Shown: positions 16,852 to 24,784, counted from the first letter of the stretch. The stretch is 64,000 nt of DNA from Streptomyces sp. ICBB 8177 (GCF_003144095.1 NZ_NSKH01000024.1:327198-391197); one strand, 5' to 3'. The notes: a model not told the origin generated them from the sequence alone. A program made the numbers and translations.

Positions 16852-17829
16852 ATGGCGGCGTGGTTGGTGCTGGCGAAGGCCGGGAGTAAGCGGATCAGCG
16901 AGGGCTACGACGACAACCCGGAGACGCACTACAGCTGGGACGACACCGTGCCCAATCACGGGGCACTCCAGGTTGGTGACGTGATCGCGTTGTGGGACGC
17001 CACCACGCTGCTGGGGTTGTCTGTGATCGAACAGATCGAGGTAGGCGAGGGGGAGAAGGAGACCCCGTACTGCCTGGCGTGTGGCAAGGCGGACGTGGCC
17101 GAGCGCAAGCAGAAGTTGCCGCGGTTCGTGTGCTGGAACCAGGCGTGCAAGCACGAGGCCGACGAGGCCGGCTGGAAGCACAAGAAGGTGGTCACCTACC
17201 GCAGCCGGCACGAGGCGGGGTGGATCGCGGCACGTGGTGCGCTGACCGCCGCCCAGCTGCGGGCGTTGTGTGTGAAGCCCGCCTCGCAGAACTCACTGCG
17301 GGAGCTGCGGTGGGACGACTTCCGCCACGCGTTGACGCACGGCGGGGCCCCGCTGCCGTTGCGGATCATCGACACCACACAGAAGGTCATCGCCGGCGGG
17401 CACGGCACCGCCACGATCCGAGTGCGCAAGGGTCAGCCGGCTTTCCGCAAGGGGCTGTTGAGCGAGTTCGGCGAGGTGTGCGCGTTCACCGGATCGGCGC
17501 CGGCGGAGGCGTTGGACGCCGCCCACCTGTACAGCTACGCGGGCAACGGCAAGCACCACAAGGGCGGCGGACTGCTTCTACGCAGCGACCTGCACCGGCT
17601 GTTCGACCTGGGCCTGATCGCCGTCAACCCGCAGGACAAGACGCTCCACCTGGCCGACAGGCTCAAGGCATACCCGGACTACGCCAAGCTCCATGGTGCC
17701 CCGCTCAGCGTGACCATCACCAGCCATCACGTCGCCTGGCTGGCCAAGCACTGGGACATGCACCGCCCGAACACGCCGCCCACCGGCATCCCCCAGCAGA
17801 CCATCCCCACGCAGACCGCGCTCGCCTAA
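16852..17829 (+). CDS. HNH endonuclease with N-terminal EVE/PUA-like domain
   Basis: A 325-residue protein that I read as a modification-dependent (type IV-like) restriction enzyme. Residues 1-65 resemble an EVE/PUA-like base-reading domain (HYSWDDTVPNHG, VGDVIALWD). A four-Cys zinc ribbon follows (Cys74, 77, 94, 99), then an HNH domain: CAFTGSAPAEALDAAHLY (first His near 225) and LLLRSDLHRLFDLGLIAVNP. The Asn usually found in NGLLLRSD is Gly here, so catalytic competence needs testing. ATG 16852 has GGGAGG 4 nt upstream. It is the only rightward gene inside the leftward operons and sits back-to-back with a C5 methyltransferase. Confidence 0.78.
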   Translation: MAAWLVLAKAGSKRISEGYDDNPETHYSWDDTVPNHGALQVGDVIALWDATTLLGLSVIEQIEVGEGEKETPYCLACGKADVAERKQKLPRFVCWNQACKHEADEAGWKHKKVVTYRSRHEAGWIAARGALTAAQLRALCVKPASQNSLRELRWDDFRHALTHGGAPLPLRIIDTTQKVIAGGHGTATIRVRKGQPAFRKGLLSEFGEVCAFTGSAPAEALDAAHLYSYAGNGKHHKGGGLLLRSDLHRLFDLGLIAVNPQDKTLHLADRLKAYPDYAKLHGAPLSVTITSHHVAWLAKHWDMHRPNTPPTGIPQQTIPTQTALA

Positions 17830-17891
17830 CCCGGACACCCGCCAGCCCAGAGGCAGTCGAACGGGTCGACACGCCTGGGCCAACGGAGCGG

Positions 17892-17924
17892 GGACGGCCA
17901 CCTCGCCTGGAAGCGCGGCCGTCC
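17892..17924. terminator. Terminator between HNH and MazG-like genes
   Basis: Inverted repeat GGACGGCC (17892-17899) with GGCCGTCC (17917-17924) between convergent stops at 17829 and 17934. Confidence 0.6.
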
Positions 17925-17933
17925 TGTCCGAGG

Positions 17934-18314
17934 TCAACGGCTGGTGCCGAATTGACGCTTCAGCTGTTCGCCCAGTCGGTCGTGGGCGGCAAGGAGGGCC
18001 CAGTCGAAGGTGTCCTCGGGGTCCTCGGTGAAGCGGTGCAGAGCAACGGCGGCGGCCACGATCACGTCGCACAGCTCAACCGCCACGTCGGATGGCGTGT
18101 GGGTGACGCCCTTACGCGGGTTCTGGCCGCTTGCGCCGATGTACGCCTGGAACGCTTCACCGGCTTCCTCGCCGATCTTGAGCAGCCGCAGGGCGGTCTC
18201 CTGCGCGTCGTCCGGGTTGCGCGAGTCAAGCCAAGCGTTGACGCGGCGAGCGTGCTGCCAGAGGCTGATGGCCGAGGATCGGACGGGTGTCGGGTCGGTG
18301 GGTACCTCGGGCAT
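17934..18314 (-). CDS. MazG-like nucleotide pyrophosphohydrolase
   Basis: A 126-residue protein of the all-alpha NTP pyrophosphohydrolase superfamily. The metal-binding pattern is split over two helices: IGEEAGEAFQAYIG and, about 25 residues on, DVAVELCDVIVAA. Members cleave NTPs to NMP and pyrophosphate. The ATG at 18314 has AGGAGG at 9 nt. pSAM2 encodes a different nucleotide hydrolase (the Nudix protein Pif) that blocks transfer between carriers; a similar role here is only an analogy. It ends the leftward transfer operon, facing the HNH gene. Confidence 0.8.
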   Translation of the reverse strand: MPEVPTDPTPVRSSAISLWQHARRVNAWLDSRNPDDAQETALRLLKIGEEAGEAFQAYIGASGQNPRKGVTHTPSDVAVELCDVIVAAAVALHRFTEDPEDTFDWALLAAHDRLGEQLKRQFGTSR

Positions 18315-18330
18315 GAGGCGAGTCCTCCTG

Positions 18331-18648
18331 TCAGGTAGTGGGGTTGGTGCACGGCCAGCAGGTGCCGAGGCTGCGCGAGATGACGTAGCCGCGGTCATGA
18401 CCACAGGCCGGGCAGGTGCGGCGCGCGGTCATGGCAGCGGCGAGCGCCTGCCACCGGCCCGCCGTCATCGGTCGGACAGGCAGGGCGCGAGTGGTGTCGT
18501 AGAGGAGAGCGAAGCGCTGTCCGCGGCGCCAACGGATCTCCGCGACCGGATCGGCGCCACCAGGCCGCAGTCCGGCGGCGCGCAACTGGCGGCGGGTGGC
18601 GAGTCCGTCAGGCGCGCATCGGTAGCGGTAGACGGGGAGGGCGGCCAC
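18331..18648 (-). CDS. RRQRL-type zinc-binding protein
   Basis: A 105-residue basic protein. An ATRRQLRAAGLRPGG block near residues 18-32 and a C-terminal zinc ribbon CPACG...CWPC match what is annotated as RRQRL-motif zinc-binding proteins in streptomycete mobile elements. The GTG at 18648 has AAGGAG 5 nt upstream, a strong site that fixes the start. It is 17 bp upstream of the MazG-like start, so co-translated. Function unknown; DNA or RNA binding is plausible from charge and the ribbon. Confidence 0.75.
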   Translation of the reverse strand: MAALPVYRYRCAPDGLATRRQLRAAGLRPGGADPVAEIRWRRGQRFALLYDTTRALPVRPMTAGRWQALAAAMTARRTCPACGHDRGYVISRSLGTCWPCTNPTT

Positions 18649-18694
18649 GGCAGCTCCTTCCGGATCGTGGCCGTGACGGGGCAAGGGCGTGTGC

Positions 18695-19042
18695 TCACCG
18701 TTCCAGCAAGTGGAAGGGGAAGGGCTCGCGTTCCATGCGCACGCCCCAGTCGCGGATCCAGTACCAGTGGAACGGGAACGAGTCGGAGCCCAGCTCCATC
18801 AGGGCGATGGCCCGGTGGTGGCCGTCGGCGACGTAGATGTCGAAGTGGCGGTCATCGACGCCGAGGGTGATCGGGACGCGCAGGCCCTTCTTCGGGATCG
18901 ACTGCACCAGCTCATCGACGCGCGCTCGGTGCTTGGGGCGGGTGGCGAAGTGGCGCTGCGCGTGGGCCCACTTGCGGTACTCGATGGGGCGGATCTGCTG
19001 GTCGTTGAGGAACGAGGTCTTCATCTGCCCGCGGTACAACAC
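18695..19042 (-). CDS. ParB-like nuclease-domain protein
   Basis: A 115-residue protein with the ParB/Sulfiredoxin core: KKGLRVPITLGVDD...IYVADGHHRAIALMELG near residues 45-85, where ADGHHR corresponds to the GxxR nucleotide-binding motif. Short stand-alone members occur on plasmids and phages; it lacks the HTH and dimer domains of partition ParB. The GTG at 19042 with GGAG 5 nt upstream is my choice; ATG 19024 is an alternative without a ribosome site. It follows TraB in the transfer operon. Confidence 0.72.
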   Translation of the reverse strand: MLYRGQMKTSFLNDQQIRPIEYRKWAHAQRHFATRPKHRARVDELVQSIPKKGLRVPITLGVDDRHFDIYVADGHHRAIALMELGSDSFPFHWYWIRDWGVRMEREPFPFHLLER

Positions 19043-19237
19043 GACTTCTCCATCGTCACTGTGTGTGCAAGGAAGGGAGGGCAGGGGGCGGCCCGACAGC
19101 GGTCTCAGGGGGCCGAAGGCCATGGGGCACGGTGGCCTCCCCTGCCTCCCCTGGCACTGATCTGCGCTGATCAGCGCGGGGAGACGGAGTTGGGGAGGCC
19201 CACGGGGAGAACTCCCCGCCTCCCCACCCGACTCCCC
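19043..19237. other. Non-coding gap after traB: palindrome, hairpin, CTCCCC repeats
   Basis: The 195-bp gap has a perfect 14-bp palindrome GCGCTGATCAGCGC (19164-19177), a nested hairpin (TGGGGAGG 19191-19198 with CCTCCCCA 19219-19226, inner CGGGGAG/CTCCCCG) and six CTCCCC copies between about 19137 and 19235. The hairpin could terminate traB. Clusters of short direct repeats beside traB genes are where TraB binds (clt) in other Streptomyces elements, so this is my candidate transfer origin. Confidence 0.5.
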
Positions 19238-21406
19238 TTACGAAGCGTCACCACCGGTGGGGTTGCTGTCGCGCTCCTGGATGCCGTCGAGGACGCGGGC
19301 GCGGCGGACGGTCATGATGCCGCCGACCTTGCGCGGCTCTGCTCCGACCGCTTCGAGGACGGCGGTGAGGTTGGAGAACGTCCAGCCGCGGTACTCGCGC
19401 GGGTTGAGTGCCATCAGCCCGGACAGGACTTCGGTGGAGCGCATCTTGTCCTGCTCGCCGATGACGGTGGCGATGTCGGCGAGGTGGTCGACCGGCACGG
19501 CCGGATCGATCGACGAGGCGGTCGTGACGCCCTCGCGCAGCGCCTTGGCCCGCGCCGCGATCTCCTTCGCCTGGTCCTCATCGATGAAGTGCGTGCGGAT
19601 GGTGACCGACGACTGCCCCGGCGCGAGTTTCACACCGTCGCCCGCGACGACGACCGTGCCCTTGTCCAGGCCCTGGCGCAGCTTGTGCGGGGCGGCGCCG
19701 CCGTCGACGGCCTTGGCGCCGAGTGCCATCTTGGCCTGCTCCTCGGTGCCCAGGACCAGCGAGGCGCGGATGTGGGCGCCTTCGCGGATGAGCTTGGGCA
19801 GGTTCTCGTTCGTGGGGTCCTGGGTGCCTTCCCACATCACCACGTCGACGGCGCGACCCTGGTTGTGGATCTTACGGACGGCGTTGAAGTACCGGCTGGT
19901 GGCCTTCGTTCCGCCGTAGGGCCGCTTGTCGTCGCCGACCGCGGGGCACATGAACGCGACCTGCGCTTCGTCCACGATGAGGATCAGCGGCGGGAAGGTG
20001 GTGCCGGGCGGGGCCTGGATGCGGCGTTCCATCTCGGCAACGCCCTCTTCGACCATCTCCGTCACGTCGATGACGTGCTCATCGGTCGGGCCCTCGATCA
20101 GCACCGTCGCGACGCCGTCGAACATCCGCCAGTCACCGATGCCCTTCAGGTCACCGATGCGCAGCTCAACGCGCTTGTCCAGCGCCAGCCACAGCGCCAG
20201 CGAACGCAGGGATGCGGTCTTGCCCTGGTTCGACAGGCCGGTGATGAGCAGGTGGCGCTGGAACAGGCTGATGGCTGCGGCGTCCCCGCGCAGGTCCTGA
20301 CCCCAGGGGGCGCGGCCCTTGGCGTAGTCGCCGGTCAGCGTGGTGTCGATGGTGAGCGGGGAGGGGCCGATCGGCTCGTCGAGGGCGCCGGAGTCCGCGA
20401 TCCACAGCCGCACCGTGCGGGCGGCCTGCGGGATCGTGACGAACACCTCGTGCTCGTGGCGGCCCAGGTTCTCCGCGAGCTTGCGCCGCCTGTTTTGCAC
20501 CTCGACGGTCGAGACGCCGGAGGGGAGGGTGACGTCGACCTCGACGCCGCACCCGGCGATGGTGATCGGGCCGAGCATGCCGGCGCCCGCGTCCTCCATC
20601 TCCTGGATGGACTTGCGCAACGCGGCGATGCCCAGGTCACGCAGGGACTTGACCACGATCGAGGGGGTGATGGGCTCGCCGTCCGTGCTGCGGGCGGACT
20701 CCGGCAGGGCCCACGCCGGGGCGGCCTGCCGGGAGCGGCCGATCTGCCACAGGCCCAGCAGCATCAGCCACGGGCCGACCGCGACCAGCGGCCCCCACAC
20801 CACGGAGGCGATGAACACCGTCCACCGGATCAGGGTGATGGTGGTCATCAACGGCACGACGGTCTCACGGGCGTTGTGTTCGGCGATGGCAAGGACGATC
20901 CCGAGGCCGAGCAGTCCGCCCGCGGTGGCGGCGGTGCCGACCAGCGCGGACTTCGCAACCTGCTGCGGGGCCGTGAGCAGGTCCATGCGCCGCTGGTGGC
21001 GGGCGGCGCGGAACGCGGCGGCGCGCTGTTCCCACTCCATCGCCACCTCGTGCTGGCCCGCGGCTTCGGCGGTGCGCATCATCCGCTCGTACCGTGCGGT
21101 CGTGCGGCCGTCCCACAGCCGCTTCGCGGCGATCACACCACCAGCGGCGACGTACGAACCGTGCCGGACGGCGAGCGTCGCGGCGGTGCGGGTGCGGTCG
21201 TGGGTGACGACCACGCGCACCGCCCGCGCACCACGCGCCCACGCCGGCACAGCGGGGCCCGGGTCGCTGCCGGAGGGGATGACGACGCCCTCGATCACAC
21301 GGGGCGCCGGGGCATCGTCCGGTGGGGTGGGCCGGGGCTTGAGGAGGGTCAGCCGCGGTGGCGCATTGGTGGCGGTCTCCTGCGGCGGGGTGACCGTGTC
21401 GGACAT
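19238..21406 (-). CDS. traB: TraB/FtsK-SpoIIIE-type conjugative DNA translocase
   Basis: A 722-residue membrane ATPase, the single protein needed for mycelial transfer of double-stranded DNA in streptomycete elements. Membrane segments lie near residues 155-175 and 188-220; the motor contains Walker A GLSNQGKT (390-397) and Walker B LILIVDEAQ (474-482). A C-terminal winged-helix-like region (EYRGWTFSNLTAVLEAVG) would recognise the clt repeats, like the FtsK gamma domain. The ATG at 21406 follows AGGAG at 9 nt. A perfect 13-bp hairpin separates it from the upstream gene. Confidence 0.92.
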   Translation of the reverse strand: MSDTVTPPQETATNAPPRLTLLKPRPTPPDDAPAPRVIEGVVIPSGSDPGPAVPAWARGARAVRVVVTHDRTRTAATLAVRHGSYVAAGGVIAAKRLWDGRTTARYERMMRTAEAAGQHEVAMEWEQRAAAFRAARHQRRMDLLTAPQQVAKSALVGTAATAGGLLGLGIVLAIAEHNARETVVPLMTTITLIRWTVFIASVVWGPLVAVGPWLMLLGLWQIGRSRQAAPAWALPESARSTDGEPITPSIVVKSLRDLGIAALRKSIQEMEDAGAGMLGPITIAGCGVEVDVTLPSGVSTVEVQNRRRKLAENLGRHEHEVFVTIPQAARTVRLWIADSGALDEPIGPSPLTIDTTLTGDYAKGRAPWGQDLRGDAAAISLFQRHLLITGLSNQGKTASLRSLALWLALDKRVELRIGDLKGIGDWRMFDGVATVLIEGPTDEHVIDVTEMVEEGVAEMERRIQAPPGTTFPPLILIVDEAQVAFMCPAVGDDKRPYGGTKATSRYFNAVRKIHNQGRAVDVVMWEGTQDPTNENLPKLIREGAHIRASLVLGTEEQAKMALGAKAVDGGAAPHKLRQGLDKGTVVVAGDGVKLAPGQSSVTIRTHFIDEDQAKEIAARAKALREGVTTASSIDPAVPVDHLADIATVIGEQDKMRSTEVLSGLMALNPREYRGWTFSNLTAVLEAVGAEPRKVGGIMTVRRARVLDGIQERDSNPTGGDAS

Positions 21407-21444
21407 GATGGGGCTCTCCTGTCGTCTTCAGGGGCGTGCAGGGG

Positions 21445-21488
21445 CCCGGGACGGCCGGACTGCTTGGCGGTTGGACGGCCGTCCCGGG
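21445..21488. terminator. Intra-operon hairpin upstream of traB
   Basis: Perfect 13-bp inverted repeat (21445-21457 with 21476-21488) between the 87-residue gene stop (21495) and the traB start (21406). Could attenuate or stabilise traB mRNA. Confidence 0.65.
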
Positions 21489-21494
21489 GCGGAT

Positions 21495-21758
21495 TCAGCG
21501 GTACTTGCGGGTGGCGCGTTCCACGGCGCGGCGGGTCTTGGCGTCCGCGACCGCGAAACGCTTGGCGTCGGCGGTGGCCTGTTTCATCGCGGCCTTCTCC
21601 TCCTCGCGCTGCGCGGCCCGGTCAAGGATCTGCTCGACGCGCCGTTCCAGGCGGCCGGTGGACTTGCCCCGGGCCTCGCGCAGCGCGATCCGCGCGGCCA
21701 GCGCGGTCACGCGGACGGCCTCGTTGTGGTTCACGTCGTCGCGGTCGTTGATGCGCAT
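21495..21758 (-). CDS. Small charged AICE protein
   Basis: An 87-residue, highly charged, predicted helical protein (many Arg, Glu, Ala), with TGRLERRVEQILDRAAQREEEKAA in its centre suggesting a coiled coil. ATG 21758 has AAGGAG at 9 nt. The start is 4 nt past the upstream gene stop, so translation is probably coupled. I recognise no domain. Its place between spread-type membrane genes and traB suggests a transfer-accessory role, by context only. Confidence 0.7.
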   Translation of the reverse strand: MRINDRDDVNHNEAVRVTALAARIALREARGKSTGRLERRVEQILDRAAQREEEKAAMKQATADAKRFAVADAKTRRAVERATRKYR

Positions 21759-21761
21759 CGC

Positions 21762-22112
21762 TCAGTGCTCCTTCCGGATTCCGGCGACGACGCGTACGAC
21801 CGCCCACCCGGCGACCGCGGCGAACAGCGCCAGCATCGCCAGGTCGAACGCGATCGCGGTGAGCGCGCCGACGAGCAGCGGGCCGAAGTAGACCCCGGCC
21901 GCGACCGCGCCGCTGCCGACACCGGCCCCGAGGGCGAGACGCTGGGCGGTGCGGTCCGGCGGGGCGGTGTGCACGTGCTGCACCACGACCGGGACCCCGG
22001 CCGGGCCGTCGAACGGGCTCAGCGGCTGAGGCTGGTAGGTGTCGGGGGTGCGGGGGTTGGGGATGGCGGGCAGGGGGTTGTCGAACCGGTACGGGTCACG
22101 GCGCGGAGCCAT
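21762..22112 (-). CDS. Small membrane protein, DUF6251-like
   Basis: A 116-residue protein. A Pro-rich N-terminus (PYRFDNPLPAIPNP) leads into QHVHTAPPDRTAQRLALGAG, then two hydrophobic segments near residues 60-85 and 87-108. The HVHTAPPDRT-ALGAGVGSG pattern recalls the DUF6251 family of streptomycete plasmid proteins, possibly related to spread (Spd) proteins that help plasmid distribution along hyphae. ATG 22112 follows AAGGA. Coupled to neighbours on both sides (gaps of 4 and 14 bp). Confidence 0.75.
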   Translation of the reverse strand: MAPRRDPYRFDNPLPAIPNPRTPDTYQPQPLSPFDGPAGVPVVVQHVHTAPPDRTAQRLALGAGVGSGAVAAGVYFGPLLVGALTAIAFDLAMLALFAAVAGWAVVRVVAGIRKEH

Positions 22113-22126
22113 CGGGACGGGTCCTT

Positions 22127-23266
22127 TCAGACGTTCGCGGACACCTGCGGGCGGCGGGCGGTCTCAGCCGCCGCAGCGCGCGCCGCGCGGTGGTACTTGG
22201 GGGTGTCGCCCTTGCGACGACGCGGCGGCGACGGCCGCTTGCCCGACCCCTTCGCCGACGCCTCGCCGGGGGTGGGCATTTGGGAAGTGACCTGCGGCTT
22301 TTCGCCCCGCAGCGGGATCACGTTGCCCAGCTCCGGCAGCAGCAAGCCGCGCTGCGTGGCGGGGGTGGCGAGGGCCGCGTGCAGACGGCGGGCGATCTCC
22401 TCACCCGCGGGCACCCGCGACTCGGCGAGCCGGGTGCGGGCGGCGACCGCGGCGCGGTGCAGGCGCGGGGTCATGCCGGGGGTGTCGGTGCCGTGCACGA
22501 CCGCCCACGCCTGTGCCCACGCCTCCTCCGCCCCGAGCGTGCCGAACGGCGCGGCGGAGACGAGACGGCGCGCGATGCGGGACACGTCACGGTGGTCGCG
22601 GCGGCGACGGCGGGCGTGACGGCGACGGTCGCGTTCGGCCGGGTCTCGGACGGCGCAGGTCGCCACCCACTGCCGGATCTCGAACACCAACGGCCCGAGC
22701 AACGTCACCGCCGCAAGCCCGAGCCCCGCGGTCGACGCGTCCGCGGCCGACAGGCCATGGGGGTGGTGGAGGGACAAGCCGTAGCCATAGTTGATGGACG
22801 CGGCGAACCCGGCGCACACCGCGACCAGGGCCCGCAGCAGCCAGCGCACCCACACCGGGGCCCGGCGCGCGTCGGCGAAGGCGACACCGGCCGCCATCAC
22901 CCACGCCGCACCCTCCAGCCCCAACGGGACGGGCAGCAGCATCAACGAGATCCCGGCGAAGTGCAGAACCTGCGCCGGAAGCGACGCCAACCCGGACGCG
23001 ACCACCAGGGCAAGCGTCCCGTTGCGGTAGACGCGCTCCGGCGTCAGCGCCTGGGCCCGCCGCTCAGCGCGTTCCTGACGGTGCGTCGTACGCTCCGTCC
23101 GCGCCGCCTGCCGGTCCGCTCGCGCCTGCTCCCGCAGGCGGGCAGCACGCTCATCGGCCAGCCGCTGACGCTCCGCCCGCTGGTGCTCGGTGGCCATCCG
23201 GTCGGCCCGGGCCTGCTCCGCCGCTGCGGCCTGATCGGCCCGGCGCTCCTGGCGGTAGGTGCTCAT
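22127..23266 (-). CDS. DUF2637 membrane protein (spread-type)
   Basis: A 379-residue protein with a long N-terminal charged coiled coil (residues 1-75, dominated by Arg, Ala, Glu and Gln), then four to five hydrophobic segments between about 80 and 205 in the DUF2637 arrangement (VASGLASLPAQVLHFAG, INYGYGLSLHH), and a basic C-terminal cytoplasmic domain ending in PRRRKGDTPKYHRA. DUF2637 proteins are typical of AICEs and streptomycete plasmids and are thought to act in intramycelial spread. Its ATG (23266) overlaps the upstream stop (ATGA). Confidence 0.82.
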   Translation of the reverse strand: MSTYRQERRADQAAAAEQARADRMATEHQRAERQRLADERAARLREQARADRQAARTERTTHRQERAERRAQALTPERVYRNGTLALVVASGLASLPAQVLHFAGISLMLLPVPLGLEGAAWVMAAGVAFADARRAPVWVRWLLRALVAVCAGFAASINYGYGLSLHHPHGLSAADASTAGLGLAAVTLLGPLVFEIRQWVATCAVRDPAERDRRRHARRRRRDHRDVSRIARRLVSAAPFGTLGAEEAWAQAWAVVHGTDTPGMTPRLHRAAVAARTRLAESRVPAGEEIARRLHAALATPATQRGLLLPELGNVIPLRGEKPQVTSQMPTPGEASAKGSGKRPSPPRRRKGDTPKYHRAARAAAAETARRPQVSANV

Positions 23267-23445
23267 CGGGTCCGCCCCTTCGTGGCCTTGCGGGCCTCCT
23301 GGCGGCGCTTGCCGGCCGACGAACGACGCTCCCGACCGGTCGGGTTGAGCCCCACCATGTCCCGCGGGTCACGCGCCACCGGCTCCTGCTGGGCCTGGTT
23401 CTGCTCGTCGTGTCCGGGGTCCGGGGTGTGCGGACGGAACCTCAT
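23263..23445 (-). CDS. Small basic AICE protein
   Basis: A 60-residue polar protein, rich in Arg, Gln and Lys (RERRSSAGKRRQEARKATKG at its end). ATG at 23445 overlaps the upstream gene stop (23442-23444) and its own stop overlaps the DUF2637 start, so it is embedded in a coupled series. No known domain; the charge suggests nucleic-acid or membrane-surface contact. The longer frame upstream is antisense-like noise. Confidence 0.6.
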   Translation of the reverse strand: MRFRPHTPDPGHDEQNQAQQEPVARDPRDMVGLNPTGRERRSSAGKRRQEARKATKGRTR

Positions 23446-23753
23446 GCCGCGACCCCCTTCACCACGCGCCGCCGGACAGGCGGAACCCTGACCGGCGTCG
23501 GGGCGGCCACGGGCGGGGCGAGGCGCAGCAGGTCCGGCATGGTGGCGCCGATGCTCTCGACCGCGAGGCGGGTGGTGCGGTCCACGATGGCGGGGTCGTC
23601 GGCGAGGATGTCGGCCGCCGCGTCCAGCCGCGCCGCCCGCTCCTCCTCGCTCTCGCCGTCCTCGCCCAGCCACAGCGCCAGCGGCGTGCCGATGGCGAGT
23701 TCGAGGAAGTCGTCAGTGGTCTCGGCCCGATGCGGGCCCACGTAGGTGTGCAC
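23442..23753 (-). CDS. Small AICE protein of unknown function
   Basis: A 103-residue protein beginning VHTYVGPHRAETTDDFLELAIG and continuing with a predicted helix (ERAARLDAAADILADDPAIVD). The GTG at 23753 has AGGAG 6 nt upstream and is preferred to the GTG at 23807, which lacks a ribosome site but would add a CxxC. Translation is coupled to the next gene. No family recognised. Confidence 0.65.
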   Translation of the reverse strand: MHTYVGPHRAETTDDFLELAIGTPLALWLGEDGESEEERAARLDAAADILADDPAIVDRTTRLAVESIGATMPDLLRLAPPVAAPTPVRVPPVRRRVVKGVAA

Positions 23754-23792
23754 GGTGTTCTCCTGTCGGAACCCGCACTCCACACAACGCAC

Positions 23793-23849
23793 CCCGGGCA
23801 GGGCCACGTCCCGTGAAGCGCGAGGAAAGTGGGAAGCGGCCCTGCCGGG
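23793..23849. other. Intergenic hairpin
   Basis: Inverted repeat 23793-23805 with 23838-23849 (12 bp, one bulged G) between the genes ending at 23868 and starting at 23753. Confidence 0.5.
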
Positions 23850-23867
23850 CCTGGGAAACGAGCGAGG

Positions 23868-24095
23868 TCAGTGACGGCGGCGCAGCTGGAGCTTGTAGCT
23901 CGGCCGCCGCAGGTGCAGCACCGGCTCGTTGGGGAAGTCGGACGCCGCCGCGGTGACGATGGCCTGCGCGATCTCCTGATCCGTCATCGGCCGGTCCACC
24001 GTCACGTTGCTGCGCATCTCCAGGGGACGCACCTTGCGCTGCGGGTCGGACACGACGATCGCGAAGGCGTACACGCCCGGCTGGTAGGTAGCCAC
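23868..24095 (-). CDS. Small AICE protein of unknown function
   Basis: A 75-residue protein. The N-terminal half is beta-rich (YQPGVYAFAIVVSDPQRKVRPLEM) and the C-terminal half has a helix TDQEIAQAIVTAAA followed by the basic tail SYKLQLRRRH. GTG 24095 follows GGAGAG at 5 nt. Similar short proteins occur early in AICE transfer operons as far as I recall, without known function. Confidence 0.65.
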   Translation of the reverse strand: MATYQPGVYAFAIVVSDPQRKVRPLEMRSNVTVDRPMTDQEIAQAIVTAAASDFPNEPVLHLRRPSYKLQLRRRH

Positions 24096-24120
24096 GAAAG
24101 CTCTCCCGAGTAGGTCGAAG

Positions 24121-24178
24121 GCGCACTCCGGCCAGGTCCGCCCGGCCGGAGCACGAAAGGGCGGAAGGTGGAGTGCGC
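24121..24178. other. Nested hairpin in the transfer operon
   Basis: Outer pair GCGCACTCC (24121-24129) with GGAGTGCGC (24170-24178) and an overlapping inner pair CTCCGGCC (24126-24133) with GGCCGGAG (24144-24151). The two pairs share bases and are mutually exclusive, an arrangement that could switch. Confidence 0.5.
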
Positions 24179-24180
24179 GC

Positions 24181-24654
24181 CTAGACGGCGACGATGAGCA
24201 GCGCGGCGACCAGCAGCCACAGGTGATGCCACGACTGGTCCAGGGCGTAGGCGCCGGTCCCCAGCGTCGGCGCGTAACCGCCCTCGGCGGTCGCGGGGGC
24301 CTTCGGGTGAGCGGGCGTGCCCAGTTCGTAGAACTCGCTGTTGCGGGTGACCTTGGCCAGCCAGGCGAGCGTGCTACGGCGGTCGGCCCACCAGTGCGAG
24401 GCCGCGTCGACCGCGAACCCCATCACCAGCCCGATCACGCGCAGGTGCAGCCCGAGCACGCCGGTAACCAGCGCCAGCAACACGGCCTTCGTGAGCGTCA
24501 GCGTCGCAACGTGGCGGGCATCGGCGAGACGACCCGGCCAGCCCGGACGGCCCTTGTCCGCCGCCTGACGCGAGGTCTGCACCCAGTGGTCACCCACGCT
24601 GTGGGCGACGAACAACGCCGCGAAGACCGTGGCGAACACGGCGGGCGTGCCCAT
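24181..24654 (-). CDS. DUF3307 membrane protein
   Basis: A 157-residue protein with four hydrophobic segments. The N-terminal block FAALFVAHSVGDHWVQTSRQA (His/Asp/Gln pattern) and the later DAASHWWADRR match DUF3307, a family of small membrane proteins found on actinobacterial elements. ATG 24654 has GAGGTGG 6 nt upstream, and it overlaps the stop of the short gene before it by one base (TGATG). Its role in transfer is inferred only from context. Confidence 0.75.
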   Translation of the reverse strand: MGTPAVFATVFAALFVAHSVGDHWVQTSRQAADKGRPGWPGRLADARHVATLTLTKAVLLALVTGVLGLHLRVIGLVMGFAVDAASHWWADRRSTLAWLAKVTRNSEFYELGTPAHPKAPATAEGGYAPTLGTGAYALDQSWHHLWLLVAALLIVAV

Positions 24655-24758
24655 CACCGGCCACCTCGTACGGTGGCGTCGTTCTCGCTGCGGCGGTTGG
24701 CCTCCTTGACCTTCTCCGACAGTTCCTTGCGGTCCTGCTCGGTCATACTGAGCAACAC
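24654..24758 (-). CDS. 34-residue peptide, first gene of the transfer operon
   Basis: GTG 24758 sits 4 nt after a perfect AGGAGG, and the frame (LLSMTEQDRKELSEKVKEAN...) ends in TGATG overlapping the DUF3307 start. The product is charged and probably helical. The strong ribosome site and the coupling argue that it is translated, perhaps mainly to couple the leader to downstream genes. Confidence 0.6.
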   Translation of the reverse strand: MLLSMTEQDRKELSEKVKEANRRSENDATVRGGR

Positions 24759-24784
24759 AGGTCCTCCTCATCAGGTCCTGTACA

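Noticed and set aside
18689-21751. A 1,020-codon open frame on the plus strand
   Set aside because: Antisense shadow of traB and neighbours, caused by the high GC at third positions; the minus-strand frame has the translocase motifs.
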